Source: Burkholderia sp. L27(2015)
GTDB taxonomy: Bacteria > Pseudomonadota > Gammaproteobacteria > Burkholderiales > Burkholderiaceae
Direction of reading: 5' to 3'
Assembly (NCBI RefSeq): GCF_009765705.1
Contig: NZ_LMUX01000021.1
Coordinates: forward strand, 1,625,953 to 1,689,952
Length of the DNA stretch: 64,000 nt
The notes under the pieces were generated by a model. The model made no database searches, was not told the origin of the DNA, and worked only from the letters and a program-made list of their open reading frames with translations. The translations under genes and the position numbers were made by a program. How positions within the stretch are numbered: the stretch's first letter is position 1; every line of letters begins with the position of its first letter. This document shows, in pieces, positions 1 through 8,073 of the stretch.

Positions 1-177
1 GTGCCACGCCGCAAGCAAGCGATACCCCTGAGCGCGTTGCCGCGCGATCTGCGCCGCGTAGGTTGCGGGGTCGCTCAGATGCGGTCGCAATTCCTTCATC
101 ACCGAGAACGACGCTTCCAGATCGTCGTCGCTTTCGATATGTTTTATTTCCAATTGAGACCGCATGCTTTTCTCCAT
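1..177 (-). CDS. GNAT-family N-acetyltransferase, N-terminal fragment
   Basis: Only the first 59 codons are in the window; the gene runs off the left edge. The reading begins MEKSMRSQLEIKHIESDDDL and continues through a helix-rich stretch (MKELRPHLSDPATYAAQI) ending RLLAAWH. This is the usual start of a small single-domain GNAT protein in which a strand reading YRLLAA leads into the acetyl-CoA fold. ATG at 177 is the longest start; ATG at 165 is a possible alternative. It lies just downstream of the AhpD-like gene, on the same strand, and may be co-transcribed with it. The substrate cannot be predicted. The family call rests on the N-terminal pattern only. Confidence 0.65.
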   Translation of the reverse strand, partial: MEKSMRSQLEIKHIESDDDLEASFSVMKELRPHLSDPATYAAQIARQRAQGYRLLAAWH

Positions 178-207
178 GAAGTGAGTGGCGACCAGGGCAA
201 CCAGCCC

Positions 208-645
208 TTACTCCGGCATCTTGCGGAACGCGATGGCAAAGCGATTCCAACTGTTGATCGACGTAATCAGTAGTGTCAGCTCCATCAATTCGGCATCGGT
301 GAAATGTGGGCGAACCGCGGTCCACACGGCATCCGGCACGTGGCTTTGCGAGACCAGCGTCAGCGCTTCGGTCCATTCCAATGCGGCGCGCTCGCGATCG
401 CTGAAGAACGGGGTTTCGCGCCATGCAGCGGTGGTAGCCAAGCGGCGTTCCGATTCGCCGGCTTTGCGGGCGTCGGTCACGTGCATGTCGAGGCAGAATG
501 CACAGCCGTTGATTTGCGATGCGCGCAAGCGGACCAATTCCTTAAGCAGGATGTCCAGCGTGCCCTTGTTGATTTGGCTTTCCACGCCCATCAGTGCCTT
601 GATGGCGTCTTTGTCGGCGTTTGCGAAGTCGAGGCGAGTTTGCAT
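208..645 (-). CDS. AhpD-like carboxymuconolactone decarboxylase-family protein
   Basis: 145 residues. Residues 30-60 carry the AhpD core signature: LLKELVRLRASQINGCAFC followed by LDMH, giving C48-x-x-C51-x-x-x-H55, the redox cysteine pair and relay histidine of alkylhydroperoxidase-like CMD proteins. Family members reduce peroxides or act as general disulfide-based antioxidants; the substrate here is unknown. ATG at 645 is chosen because a purine-rich AGGAGC lies just upstream of it on the minus strand and the family core begins close to it. The gene is divergent from the MocR regulator at 760, a common pairing in Burkholderiaceae, so that regulator probably controls it. Confidence 0.88.
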   Translation of the reverse strand: MQTRLDFANADKDAIKALMGVESQINKGTLDILLKELVRLRASQINGCAFCLDMHVTDARKAGESERRLATTAAWRETPFFSDRERAALEWTEALTLVSQSHVPDAVWTAVRPHFTDAELMELTLLITSINSWNRFAIAFRKMPE

Positions 646-759
646 TTGAAGCTCCTGGGTCAGGTAGATCGAAGTGAACAAGTTGCGTTTGCTTGAGGTG
701 TAGTATGCGAAAATCATGGCCGTGTTAGAAGAGCCAAGAAATGACAAAATGACTAGGCC
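646..759. promoter_or_regulatory. Divergent promoter region between ahpD-like gene and mocR, with inverted repeat
   Basis: This 114-bp gap must hold both divergent promoters. It contains TCATGGCC at 714-721 and its reverse complement GGCCATGA at 756-763, the latter overlapping the mocR start codon, plus a tandem AAATGAC at about 739-755. Widely spaced repeats of this kind suit MocR/PdxR dimers, which bind two half-sites through two winged helices. The role as operator is inference. Confidence 0.4.
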
Positions 760-2187
760 ATGAAAGCAGCCAAACCTGAGCTGGATCTGCGCGTCGATCG
801 CGCCCTGGAATTGCCGATGTACCTGCAGATATGCCAGCGTTTCAAAACGGCAATCGAGCAGGGCAACCTGCGTGCGGGCGATCGCGTGCCGGCCGTACGG
901 GCGCTGGCGACCGAGCTGAATCTCGCGCGCGGTACGGTGGAAATGGCTTATCGCATCCTGACGGACGAGGGATATCTGCAGGTCAGGGGTGCGGCCGGCA
1001 CCGTGGTCTCGCCGTCGTTGCCGCGGCCGGCGGCCCTCAAGCCGCGCGTGATCGTGGCCGGACGAGCGGATGCGGCCCTCGTCGATTACGACGGTCAGGC
1101 ACCGAAGCCGCTGCAAATGGGTTTGCCGGCGCTCGACGCATTTCCGCGCAAAGTGTGGAACCGGCTCGTCGGGCATCGCCTGCGCGGCAGCGAACCGGCG
1201 CGGCTGGCCTATCCGGACCCTGCCGGTTACGACAGCTTGCGTGCAAGGGTTGCGACTTATCTGGGCGTGTCGCGTGGCGTGATATGTCTGCCGGAACAGG
1301 TGTTCATCACGACCGGCTTGCGCAACTCGCTGGAACTGACGTTAAGCAGTCTTTCCACGGCCGGCGATGCGTTCTGGTTTGAAGACCCGGGTTATATTTT
1401 TGCTCGCTTGTTTCTGCAGAATGCCGCAGTCAAGATGGTGCCGGTGCCGGTCGATGAAAATGGATTGATGGTGGAAGCCGGCAAACGACTCAGTCCGCAT
1501 GCGAAATTCGCGATGGTTACGCCGTCGCATCAAAGTCCGCTGGGCGTGACGTTATCGTTGGAACGTCGGATGGCGCTTTTGGAATGGGCCAGCAAAGCCG
1601 GTAGCTGGATTATCGAAGACGACTACGATAGTGAGTTTCGTTATCGGGGGCGGCCGTTGGCGGCGTTGAAAAGCCTGGACCGCAACGATCGCGTGATTTA
1701 TAGCGGCACCTTCAGCAAGGCGATGTTTCCGGGGTTGAGGTTGGCTTATGTCGTCGCACCGGTCAGCGCGGTTGCGCGCTTTCAGGCGGCTTCCTACAAC
1801 CTGAACGCAGGTTGCCCGTACCTGTTTCAGGCTGGCATTGCCGACTTTATCTCCGAGGGTCATTTCTCAAGGCATTTGAAGAAGATGCGTCTGTTGTACG
1901 CGGAACGTCGTGCGGTAACGTCGCGCGTTTTCCAGGAAGTGCTCGGCGACCGCATACGGATCGATTTGCAGCCGGGCGGCTTGCACATACTGGCGAAGCT
2001 GGCCGATCACGAAGACGATATCGCGCTGGGGGCCCTTGCGCGGGCTGCCGGTTTGGCCGTGCATTCTTTATCACGGTGGTACATCAATGCCAAGCCGCGA
2101 CAGGGATTGTTGATGGGTTTTGCCAATGTCATCGATGAGAAGGATGCGATGCAACTGGCGTTGAAACTCAAACAAGCATTGAGGTGA
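760..2187 (+). CDS. MocR/PdxR-type transcriptional regulator (GntR HTH fused to aminotransferase fold)
   Basis: 475 residues. Residues about 15-85 form a GntR-type winged helix (LPMYLQICQRFKTAIEQG, then VPAVRALATELNLARGTVEM). The rest is a fold-type I aminotransferase domain, with IIEDDYDSEFRYRG near residue 285 and the PLP lysine K320 in SGTFSKAMFPGLRLAYV. The length is typical of MocR proteins, which sense PLP or an amino-compound and activate a neighbouring gene. It is divergent from the AhpD-like gene at 208-645, the probable target. ATG at 760 lies at the 3' end of an inverted repeat, which suggests autoregulation. The effector is unknown. Confidence 0.92.
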   Translation: MKAAKPELDLRVDRALELPMYLQICQRFKTAIEQGNLRAGDRVPAVRALATELNLARGTVEMAYRILTDEGYLQVRGAAGTVVSPSLPRPAALKPRVIVAGRADAALVDYDGQAPKPLQMGLPALDAFPRKVWNRLVGHRLRGSEPARLAYPDPAGYDSLRARVATYLGVSRGVICLPEQVFITTGLRNSLELTLSSLSTAGDAFWFEDPGYIFARLFLQNAAVKMVPVPVDENGLMVEAGKRLSPHAKFAMVTPSHQSPLGVTLSLERRMALLEWASKAGSWIIEDDYDSEFRYRGRPLAALKSLDRNDRVIYSGTFSKAMFPGLRLAYVVAPVSAVARFQAASYNLNAGCPYLFQAGIADFISEGHFSRHLKKMRLLYAERRAVTSRVFQEVLGDRIRIDLQPGGLHILAKLADHEDDIALGALARAAGLAVHSLSRWYINAKPRQGLLMGFANVIDEKDAMQLALKLKQALR

Positions 2188-2235
2188 GCGACGTTCTGGA
2201 AGGTTTGCTCGTCCGCGGTTTCATTCGTGGTTTCC

Positions 2236-2265
2236 TCCGCGGTTTCCTTATTAGAAAGCCGCGGA
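2236..2265. terminator. Bidirectional hairpin between mocR and DUF3455 gene
   Basis: TCCGCGG at 2236-2242 with following TTTC pairs with GAAAG-CCGCGGA at 2254-2265 around a CTTATTA loop. It sits between two convergent genes, with a T/C-rich repeat (TCCGCGGTTTC, also present at 2212-2222) just upstream. It probably terminates both transcripts. Confidence 0.6.
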
Positions 2266-2287
2266 CCGGATACGCTGCGGCTCGCCG

Positions 2288-2818
2288 CTAGTCGAGGAAT
2301 ACGTAATCGGCAAGATAGGGGCTGCTGCCTTCCTGTCCTTCTTGCGTGCAAGGTACGGTAGGCGCAACGCCGCCGCGCGTGTTCAATCTCTGCACGTAGC
2401 GCGCCGGAGCGAGGAGTCCTGGTCCCCCGGCATTCGTCGCCTGCAACAGCAACAGCGCAATGCTGCCGGGCTCGCTCGTATTGGCTGCCTGCTGCAGGAC
2501 CTTGCCGGTCAGCTTGCTGCCGTCGGATGCTTCCCAGCTCGGGCCGGCGTAATGCTTCACGACTCGCTTGCCGGATGCATCGTACAGATCCGCTTGGGGC
2601 GCCTTGAGCGTCCACGTCAATTGATTTTTCGGATCGCGCTTGCACACATAGACCTGCACACCGGATGCGGTCAGGGAAACAATCACATGCTGCGCATCGG
2701 CAGGTTGCAGCGTGGGCGGCGCGGTGGTCTGCGCGATTGCGGCGTAGGACGCCAGCAGAAATGCGCTGCCGATTGCAGCGCGGATCAATCTACTCTGTCT
2801 ATCTAACACGTATGGCAT
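2288..2818 (-). CDS. Secreted DUF3455-domain protein
   Basis: 176 residues. Residues 1-30 form a Sec signal peptide (RLIRAAIGSAFLLASYAAIA, then QTT). The mature part reads like DUF3455 proteins: ASGVQVYVCKRDP near the start, WTLKAPQADLYDASGKRVVKH in two blocks, PSWEASDGSKLTGKVL in the middle and a C-terminal QRLNTRGGVAPTVPC with a closing disulfide cysteine, ending YLADYVFLD. The function of the domain is unknown; it occurs in exported proteins of bacteria and fungi. ATG at 2818 gives the full signal peptide. It is convergent with mocR and appears monocistronic. Confidence 0.85.
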   Translation of the reverse strand: MPYVLDRQSRLIRAAIGSAFLLASYAAIAQTTAPPTLQPADAQHVIVSLTASGVQVYVCKRDPKNQLTWTLKAPQADLYDASGKRVVKHYAGPSWEASDGSKLTGKVLQQAANTSEPGSIALLLLQATNAGGPGLLAPARYVQRLNTRGGVAPTVPCTQEGQEGSSPYLADYVFLD

Positions 2819-3187
2819 AGGTTTTCCTGGTCGAATTTTCGCGGCGATCTCCGCTTCTGTGTCCGTCCAGTATCACACGGGCTTGCTTTTCGCGTCCGGC
2901 CTGCGCTTGGCGCGACATCGCAACCTGCGGCGCGACCGAACATGCCCGCTCGTGTGCCATTCGCTGCACCGGAAATGGGCCGGGATGCCCGATCGCGTGC
3001 CCGGCGCGACTAGCCAGAGTTGTCCGTCATGACTCACAAATCGTCGTGCGTTTCCAGGCAAGCGCGCAAGACCACGGAGTAGCGCGGCTGTCATGAAGTT
3101 CGTCGCGAGAGCGGCGTGCTCTGGCACGCTTCATGCTCAATGGCTAGCGTCAACGGATGAGCGTCGAGCTCAATAACTGATAGGAAA
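2819..3187. other. Region without a recognised gene, upstream of the riboswitch
   Basis: I recognise no gene here. An 84-codon open frame on the minus strand (2873-3127) has no family resemblance and an Arg-rich shadow-like composition. The region should hold the promoter of the DUF3455 gene (leftward) and that of the riboswitch-controlled operon (rightward); no convincing -35/-10 pair was identified. Confidence 0.5.
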
Positions 3188-3290
3188 GCTAGGGTTCCGG
3201 TTCGCACAAGACGTCGCGAATGCTGGTCCGAGAGCAGTCCGGCTCCGCTTCAAAAACGGGGCTCCACGGAGGGATAAAAGCCCGGGAGAT
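3188..3290 (+). promoter_or_regulatory. Guanidine-I (ykkC-type) riboswitch aptamer
   Basis: Three conserved ykkC blocks occur in order: CTAGGGTTCCGG at 3189-3200, GGTCCGAGAG at 3225-3234, and ACGGAGGGATAAAAGCCCGG at 3266-3285 followed by GAGA. The variable pairing arm lies between the last two. This matches my memory of the guanidine-I consensus, whose class senses free guanidinium and switches on exporters, urea/guanidine carboxylase and NMT1-type ABC transporters. An NMT1-like binding-protein gene follows at once, which favours guanidine-I over the ppGpp, PRPP and nucleotide variants of the same fold. The last aptamer bases also form the 5' arm of a terminator. No alignment was run. Confidence 0.85.
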
Positions 3291-3320
3291 GCGCATAGTG
3301 CGCTCTCCCGCGACCTTTTT
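3283..3320 (+). terminator. Riboswitch expression platform: intrinsic terminator
   Basis: CGGGAG at 3283-3288 pairs with CTCCCG at 3305-3310. An inner GCGC (3291-3294) to GCGC (3299-3302) stem extends the hairpin, and CGACC plus five T residues (3316-3320) follow. The 5' arm reuses the CCCGGGAGA end of the aptamer, so ligand binding would prevent the hairpin: an ON switch by antitermination. It ends about 20 bp before the first start codon. Confidence 0.8.
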
Positions 3321-3339
3321 CCCTTTCAGGAGCCTACGC

Positions 3340-4389
3340 ATGTCGTTCAAGTTCAAGAAGACTCTGTCCGCATTCTCCGCACTGACCGTCGCATCCGGCT
3401 TGCTGGCCGCAACGTGGTTAAGCACGCCGGTTGCATCAGCCGCTGGCACGGCCACTCCCGCGGCCACCTCAGCGGCCGCCACGCCCCTCAAGATTGGCAC
3501 TGTCGTGTGGATAGGCTACGGCCCGTTCTATGTTGCGCAGGCGCTCGACATGTATAAGAAATATGGCGTATCGGTGCAGTTGCAGTTCTTCACCGATCCC
3601 GGCTTGCTGCCGGCCGCGATAGAAAGCCACGCGCTCGACGGTGCGATGCTGACCTACGATCAGGTGATCGGTTCGGACGCGAAAGGTCTGCAGCAAAAGG
3701 TGGTGATGCCGATCGACTTCTCGGATGGCGCCGACGCCATCGTCGCCAGCTCGGACATCAAGAAGGTGACCGACTTCAAGGGCAAGAAAGTGGCGTATAA
3801 CCCGCTGTCGCCCTCCGACTTCTTGCTCGCTTATGCGTTGCAAACCAACGGCATGAGCGACCACGATATCGACTCCGTCAACATGACGCCCGAAGCGGTT
3901 CCGGCGGCCATGGTGTCCGGCAGTTTGCCGATCGGCGTGACCTATGAGCCCAACGTTTCGCAGATCCTCGCCGCGAAGAAGGGCAAGTACCATGTGGTCT
4001 ATTCGTCGCACAACGCACCGGGCCTGATCGCCGACGTGCTGGTTTTTGACCAACCGTTCATCGATGCACATCCGGCGCAGGTGAAGGCGATTCTGCAAGC
4101 GTACGAAGATGGCCTGGCCTATATGAAGAGCCATCCGAAAGAAGCCGATCAGATCATCGGCAAGGCGCTCGGCGTGTCGGCCGACGACGTGAAGGCGCAA
4201 CTTGAAGGGGTCTACAACATCCCGCCCAAGGAGATGCCACAGAGTTTCGTCAAAGGCCCGAGCACGAAGTCGTACTACACCAGCGGCGCTGTGATCGGTT
4301 CCTTACTGCAGAAGAAAGGGCAAATTAGCACCGTGCCTGCAGTCGAGACCACCATCGACGCGCAGTTCGTCGCCCAGCTTGCCAAGTGA
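3340..4389 (+). CDS. ABC transporter substrate-binding protein, NMT1/SsuA-like
   Basis: 349 residues. Residues 1-35 are a signal peptide (basic MSFKFKKTL, hydrophobic core, VASAAG). The mature protein opens with LKIGTVVWIGYGPFYVAQAL, the typical start of NMT1/THI5/SsuA binding proteins, and has KKVTDFKGKKVAYNPLSPSD in the middle, a characteristic family segment. It should be a periplasmic protein delivering a small nitrogen- or sulfur-containing solute to the permease and ATPase encoded at 7216 and 8070. ATG at 3340 is preceded by AGGAG at 3328-3332; upstream in-frame starts would overlap the riboswitch and are rejected. Guanidine or a substituted guanidine is the likely ligand, inferred only from the riboswitch. 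Confidence 0.9.
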   Translation: MSFKFKKTLSAFSALTVASGLLAATWLSTPVASAAGTATPAATSAAATPLKIGTVVWIGYGPFYVAQALDMYKKYGVSVQLQFFTDPGLLPAAIESHALDGAMLTYDQVIGSDAKGLQQKVVMPIDFSDGADAIVASSDIKKVTDFKGKKVAYNPLSPSDFLLAYALQTNGMSDHDIDSVNMTPEAVPAAMVSGSLPIGVTYEPNVSQILAAKKGKYHVVYSSHNAPGLIADVLVFDQPFIDAHPAQVKAILQAYEDGLAYMKSHPKEADQIIGKALGVSADDVKAQLEGVYNIPPKEMPQSFVKGPSTKSYYTSGAVIGSLLQKKGQISTVPAVETTIDAQFVAQLAK

Positions 4390-5405
4390 ACGTCATGCCG
4401 ACGCTCTATCGATATCGCGATGGTTTGCTGCCGAACACGCTAGGGTTGGCGTATGCGTTCGGGGGTTTCGCCGCCGGCATCGGGCTGTTGCTCATGCAGC
4501 CCTGGTGGGCGGCGGTGCTGGGCACACTGCTGCTCGCGCATGCCCTGATCATCGGTGCGTATTTTCTGCACGAGGCAGCGCACGGCACGATGTTCCACGG
4601 CGCGGCAGCCAACGCCCGGCTAGGCACCTGGCTGACCTGGTTGAACGGCAGTTGCTACGCGCCGTTCGGCGATCTCAGGCGCAAGCATATGCGTCATCAT
4701 GTCGATCGCGCCGACGTGCTGACTTTCGATGCCAAGGCCTTCCTGCTGCATTTGCCGCGTTGGGTGCGTAACGCGGTCTTGGCGCTCGAGTGGGCGTATT
4801 TTCCCGCGGTCGAATTGATCATGCATGGCTACGTGATCGCTGCGCCGTTTCAATCGGCGGCGCGGCGTGCGCAGCGGCGGCGCATCGTGACGGTTCTTGT
4901 GGTGCGTGCGGTGCTGTTCGCGCTCCTTGCCTGGATTTCGCTCAAAGCGGTGGCGCTTTATTTGCTGGCGTGGTTGATCTGCGTGAGCGTGCTGCGTTTC
5001 ACCGATGCCTATCAACATACCTACGATGCCTACGCGGTGCTTGAGGACGGCGCGCCAATCCCGAACGACAAGGTGCGTGACCATGCCTACGAGCAGCGCA
5101 ACACGTATTCCAATCTGGTCTCGGTGCGCTTGCCTTGGCTAAACTTGCTGCTGTTGAACTTTCCGTATCACAACGCGCATCACGACCGGCCGATCGAGCC
5201 GTGGTATCGGTTGCCCGCTGCGCACGTCAAACTTTACGGCAGCGACGACAGTCAGGTGATTCCGATGTCGCGTTTGTTGACGAGCTTTCACCGGCATCGT
5301 GTGACGCGCATCTTGTCGAGCGATTACGGTGTGATGGACATTTCGCAAAAGCATGCGGACGACTTCTATGGCGCGGTGGGCGTGTCGTTCCTGACCGCCG
5401 TCTAG
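4386..5405 (+). CDS. Membrane fatty-acid-desaturase/hydroxylase-family diiron enzyme
   Basis: 339 residues with four or more hydrophobic segments (about 15-60 and 165-205 the clearest). All three histidine boxes of the membrane diiron desaturase superfamily are present: HEAAH at 62-66, HMRHH at 101-105 and HNAHH at 262-266. Such enzymes use O2 to desaturate or hydroxylate alkyl chains at the membrane. The gene overlaps the binding-protein stop codon (GTG at 4386; ATG at 4395 is the alternative), so it is translationally coupled to an uptake gene under a guanidine-type riboswitch. A lipid substrate is therefore not the obvious reading; oxidation of an imported alkylguanidine-like compound is possible but is inference. 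Confidence 0.88.
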   Translation: MNVMPTLYRYRDGLLPNTLGLAYAFGGFAAGIGLLLMQPWWAAVLGTLLLAHALIIGAYFLHEAAHGTMFHGAAANARLGTWLTWLNGSCYAPFGDLRRKHMRHHVDRADVLTFDAKAFLLHLPRWVRNAVLALEWAYFPAVELIMHGYVIAAPFQSAARRAQRRRIVTVLVVRAVLFALLAWISLKAVALYLLAWLICVSVLRFTDAYQHTYDAYAVLEDGAPIPNDKVRDHAYEQRNTYSNLVSVRLPWLNLLLLNFPYHNAHHDRPIEPWYRLPAAHVKLYGSDDSQVIPMSRLLTSFHRHRVTRILSSDYGVMDISQKHADDFYGAVGVSFLTAV

Positions 5406-5432
5406 GGCATCCCAACCAGGAGGAAGAAGTGC

Positions 5433-6215
5433 ATGACCCAGGTCCTGAGAATGTGGCCTTTGCTGACGGCCACACACCGCTACGACAAGTCGATCTCCAC
5501 GCGCAATCGCGGGGCGGGCACGGAGATCGATGCACCGATACTCGCGTATTTGATCGAGACGCGTAACGGCCGCATTTTGTACGACGTCGGCTGCGACTAT
5601 CGCAAGATAAGCGACCCGGCCTTGCGCGAGCGCTATTACAACTCGGCTGCGAGCCCGATGCCGGTGCCGCAGATGACCGAGGAGCAGCGTCTGCCTGGAC
5701 ACTTGGCGCGGCTGGGCTTGAGTACCGCCGACGTGGATGTGGTGATGGTCGGCCACCTCCACTTCGACCATGCCGGTGGTTTGTGCGACGTGTGCGGTTG
5801 CGATATTCACGTGCATGAGGACGAGTTGGCGGCGGCGCGTGCACAGGCTGACGGCGCTTATTTCCAGGACGATTTCGCCGCCGACTACCGCTGGCGGCTG
5901 CAGCGCGATGAGTATGACTTGGCGCCCGGCGTGCGAGCGATCAATACGCCGGGACATACCGCGGGACACATGTCCTTGTGGATCGAATTGCCGAAAGGCA
6001 AACCGCTGATACTCGCCGGCGATGCGGCTGACCTGACCGAGAACCTTGAAGACGAAGTCGCGCCCGGCAGTTGCTGGAACGACCGCGAGGATCTTGCGCT
6101 CGCCAGCATCCGCAAGCTCAAGGCACTGGGTCACGAAACCGGTGCGACGATCTGGCCGAATCACGATATGGCGTTCTGGCGGCGCTTGTGCGAGGGACCG
6201 GCATGGCAAGCTTGA
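5433..6215 (+). CDS. Metallo-beta-lactamase-fold hydrolase, N-acyl homoserine lactonase-like
   Basis: 260 residues. The zinc motif HLHFDH is at 108-113, with H175 in NTPGHTAGH, D197 in LAGDAAD and H244 in WPNHD, so the dinuclear site appears complete. The spacing and the segment ILYDVGCD near residue 50 resemble AttM/AiiA-type lactonases rather than class B beta-lactamases or glyoxalase II. No signal peptide, so cytoplasmic. ATG at 5433 follows an AGGAGGAAG ribosome site. Family members open lactones or other cyclic esters and amides. In this operon it more plausibly hydrolyses a product of the neighbouring oxygenase than a quorum signal, but the substrate is unknown. Confidence 0.88.
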   Translation: MTQVLRMWPLLTATHRYDKSISTRNRGAGTEIDAPILAYLIETRNGRILYDVGCDYRKISDPALRERYYNSAASPMPVPQMTEEQRLPGHLARLGLSTADVDVVMVGHLHFDHAGGLCDVCGCDIHVHEDELAAARAQADGAYFQDDFAADYRWRLQRDEYDLAPGVRAINTPGHTAGHMSLWIELPKGKPLILAGDAADLTENLEDEVAPGSCWNDREDLALASIRKLKALGHETGATIWPNHDMAFWRRLCEGPAWQA

Positions 6216-7192
6216 TGATCTCGCCGGACGGCGCCATGTCAGCGCGGGGTGGCGCCATGTCAGCGGCGCAGGCCGGGTCTATACCCGCGGCGCCGGAAGG
6301 CTCCATGCCCGCGGCGCAGGCGGATGCCTTGCTGCAGCTTGCTCTGGAGCAGGGCACGGCGGCGTCCCGGGCTCCGACAACCGTGCCTGCGGCTTATCGC
6401 GGCCTATGGCGACGTACTTTGCTGGTTTCCGGGGATGGCAGCCGCGACGAGGACACGCGCGTGTTCTGGATGCAGACGGCGCGCTTGCATATCGACATAC
6501 GCGTGCCGGCCAGCCGTTCATCGTATGTCGGCGCGGGCAGTCTCGACGAGCTCACTCGCGACGAGCTGGCGGGGCTGGGCGAACAGATGGGCTTTGCCGG
6601 GATCACGGTGGTGGAGGGTGGTCCCGGCATGACTTCCGAGTCGTGCACGTGGCACCGGCAGATTGATTACAGCGTGCCCAGCGAGGCGAAGGACATCGGC
6701 GCCATGCGATTCGAGACACCGAATATCGTGCTGGAAGATGGAATCGAGGCGGTGTATCACGAGCGTTGGGAGCGTGAGGCGAATTCGGCGGGCATCGTGT
6801 GGGCGCTACGGTTTTCACCGCAACAGGCATATGCGGCTGGCTTGTTGTCGTCGGGCGCTGCGTGGCAGGACGCAGGCGACGCGGCTCCTGCTGTGTTCGT
6901 GGCACGCTGCGGCAACCGCTTCATGCTGGCGCGGACGCGCTCGCCTGACGCACAGGCGGCGCTGGTGGCGCAGCGTGGCAGAAGCCTCGCGCAGGCGGTG
7001 CGCGATCCGGCGGTGAGCATCGAGCTCGCGCGCACATGGCTCGATTTTGAAATTTCCCTGGGCGAGGTGTACCGCCCCGACGGCGCACGCTGGATCGTCA
7101 GTCTCTCGACCTTGCCGTGGCGAGAAGGCCAAGCGGCTTTCGACCCGCACACCGGCGCTGCGCTAGACGCGCTGCCGCCCTCCGAACCTTAG
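6203..7192 (+). CDS. Conserved-looking cytoplasmic protein of unknown function
   Basis: 329 residues from ATG at 6203, which overlaps the previous stop by 13 bases. In-frame ATGs at 6215, 6236 and 6257 are alternatives, the last two lying in a duplicated GGCGCCATGTCAGCG (6230-6244 and 6251-6265), so the low-complexity Met/Ala/Gly N-terminus may not be translated. From about residue 60 the protein is structured: YRGLWRRTLLVSGDG, then FWMQTARLHIDIRVPASR, then a second half with TWHRQIDYSVP and ERWERE. Many alternating hydrophobic residues and tryptophans suggest a beta-rich, possibly two-lobed barrel. No catalytic motif, signal peptide or membrane segment is evident. Its position inside a riboswitch-controlled transport operon implies a role in handling the imported compound. 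Confidence 0.75.
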   Translation: MASLMISPDGAMSARGGAMSAAQAGSIPAAPEGSMPAAQADALLQLALEQGTAASRAPTTVPAAYRGLWRRTLLVSGDGSRDEDTRVFWMQTARLHIDIRVPASRSSYVGAGSLDELTRDELAGLGEQMGFAGITVVEGGPGMTSESCTWHRQIDYSVPSEAKDIGAMRFETPNIVLEDGIEAVYHERWEREANSAGIVWALRFSPQQAYAAGLLSSGAAWQDAGDAAPAVFVARCGNRFMLARTRSPDAQAALVAQRGRSLAQAVRDPAVSIELARTWLDFEISLGEVYRPDGARWIVSLSTLPWREGQAAFDPHTGAALDALPPSEP

Positions 7193-7215
7193 CCGAAGAC
7201 TGTAGAGGAGCCGTA

Positions 7216-8073
7216 ATGTCCACCGTCGAACACAACTTACGCCATGCGATAGAGCCGCCGCGACCGCGCGCCGCGCGAGCGAAGCGCGCACTGTGGAGCG
7301 TACGTGGCGAAATGCCCCGTTCGACCTATCTGTTGTTCGCGCTGCTCGGCTTGCTGATCCCCTTGCTCGCGTGGTGGGCGCTGGCCGCCTCCGGCATAGT
7401 CGACAGGGTCTTTATGCCCGGCCCCCTCGATGTGATGCATCGACTCGCGACATGGTGGGGCGACGATGGGCTGTCTAGCGATATCGCCATCAGCGTCTAT
7501 CGGGTTTGCGCCGGGTGGGCTCTCTCTGCGCTATTTGCCGTGCCGCTGGGTTTGCTGATCGGCACGTTCGCCCCGGTGCGAGCGATGCTGGAACCGCTGA
7601 CGGATTTCATCCGCTACATGCCGGCGGTGGCATTTATCCCGTTGGTGATGCTGTGGATTGGAATCGATGAGAGCGCGAAGATCGCCATTATTTTCATCGG
7701 CACGTTTTTCCAGATGGTTTTGATGGTCGCGGAGAACGTGCGCTTTGTGCCGATGGCCCAGATCGAAGCGGCGCAGACCATGGGCGCATCGCGCGAAGAG
7801 CTGGTGCGGCTGGTGATTTTTCCATGCGCTAAACCGGCGGTGCTTGATACGCTACGCATCACCATGGGTTGGGCGTGGACCTATCTCGTGGTGGCAGAGT
7901 TGGTCGCGGCCAATAGCGGGCTAGGCTATTCGATCTTGAAAGCGCAACGGTATTTGCAAACGGACAAGATTTTCGCGGGCATTTTGTTGATCGGCCTGAT
8001 CGGGCTCATGATCGATCAGATGTTTCGCTTGCTGCACCGCATCTGCTTCGGGCAATGGTTGGCAAAACGATGA
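7216..8073 (+). CDS. ABC transporter permease, SsuC/TauC type
   Basis: 285 residues from ATG at 7216, preceded by AGAGGAG. There are six predicted membrane helices: about 38-58 and then five or more from residue 85 onward. The EAA cytoplasmic loop is at about 195-215 (IEAAQTMGASREELVRLVIFP, with the expected glycine replaced by the family's usual MGAS). The N-terminal 30 residues are basic and cytoplasmic. This is the standard BPD_transp_1 permease that pairs with NMT1-type binding proteins and a single ATPase. It overlaps the ATPase gene by four bases (ATGA), so the two are translationally coupled. Confidence 0.93.
   Translation: MSTVEHNLRHAIEPPRPRAARAKRALWSVRGEMPRSTYLLFALLGLLIPLLAWWALAASGIVDRVFMPGPLDVMHRLATWWGDDGLSSDIAISVYRVCAGWALSALFAVPLGLLIGTFAPVRAMLEPLTDFIRYMPAVAFIPLVMLWIGIDESAKIAIIFIGTFFQMVLMVAENVRFVPMAQIEAAQTMGASREELVRLVIFPCAKPAVLDTLRITMGWAWTYLVVAELVAANSGLGYSILKAQRYLQTDKIFAGILLIGLIGLMIDQMFRLLHRICFGQWLAKR

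Noticed and set aside
2873..3127. 84-codon minus-strand frame upstream of the DUF3455 gene
   Set aside because: No family resemblance, no ribosome site and shadow-like composition.
3188..3320. TPP or other riboswitch as explanation for the leader
   Set aside because: The conserved blocks (CTAGGGTTCCG, GGTCCGAGAG, ACGGAGGGATAAAAGCCCGG) are those of ykkC; the TPP pattern CTGAGA...ACCTGA is absent, despite the THI5/NMT1-like gene.
5139..6209. Open frame of 356 codons on the minus strand
   Set aside because: Antisense to the desaturase and MBL genes, whose motifs are complete in the plus strand.
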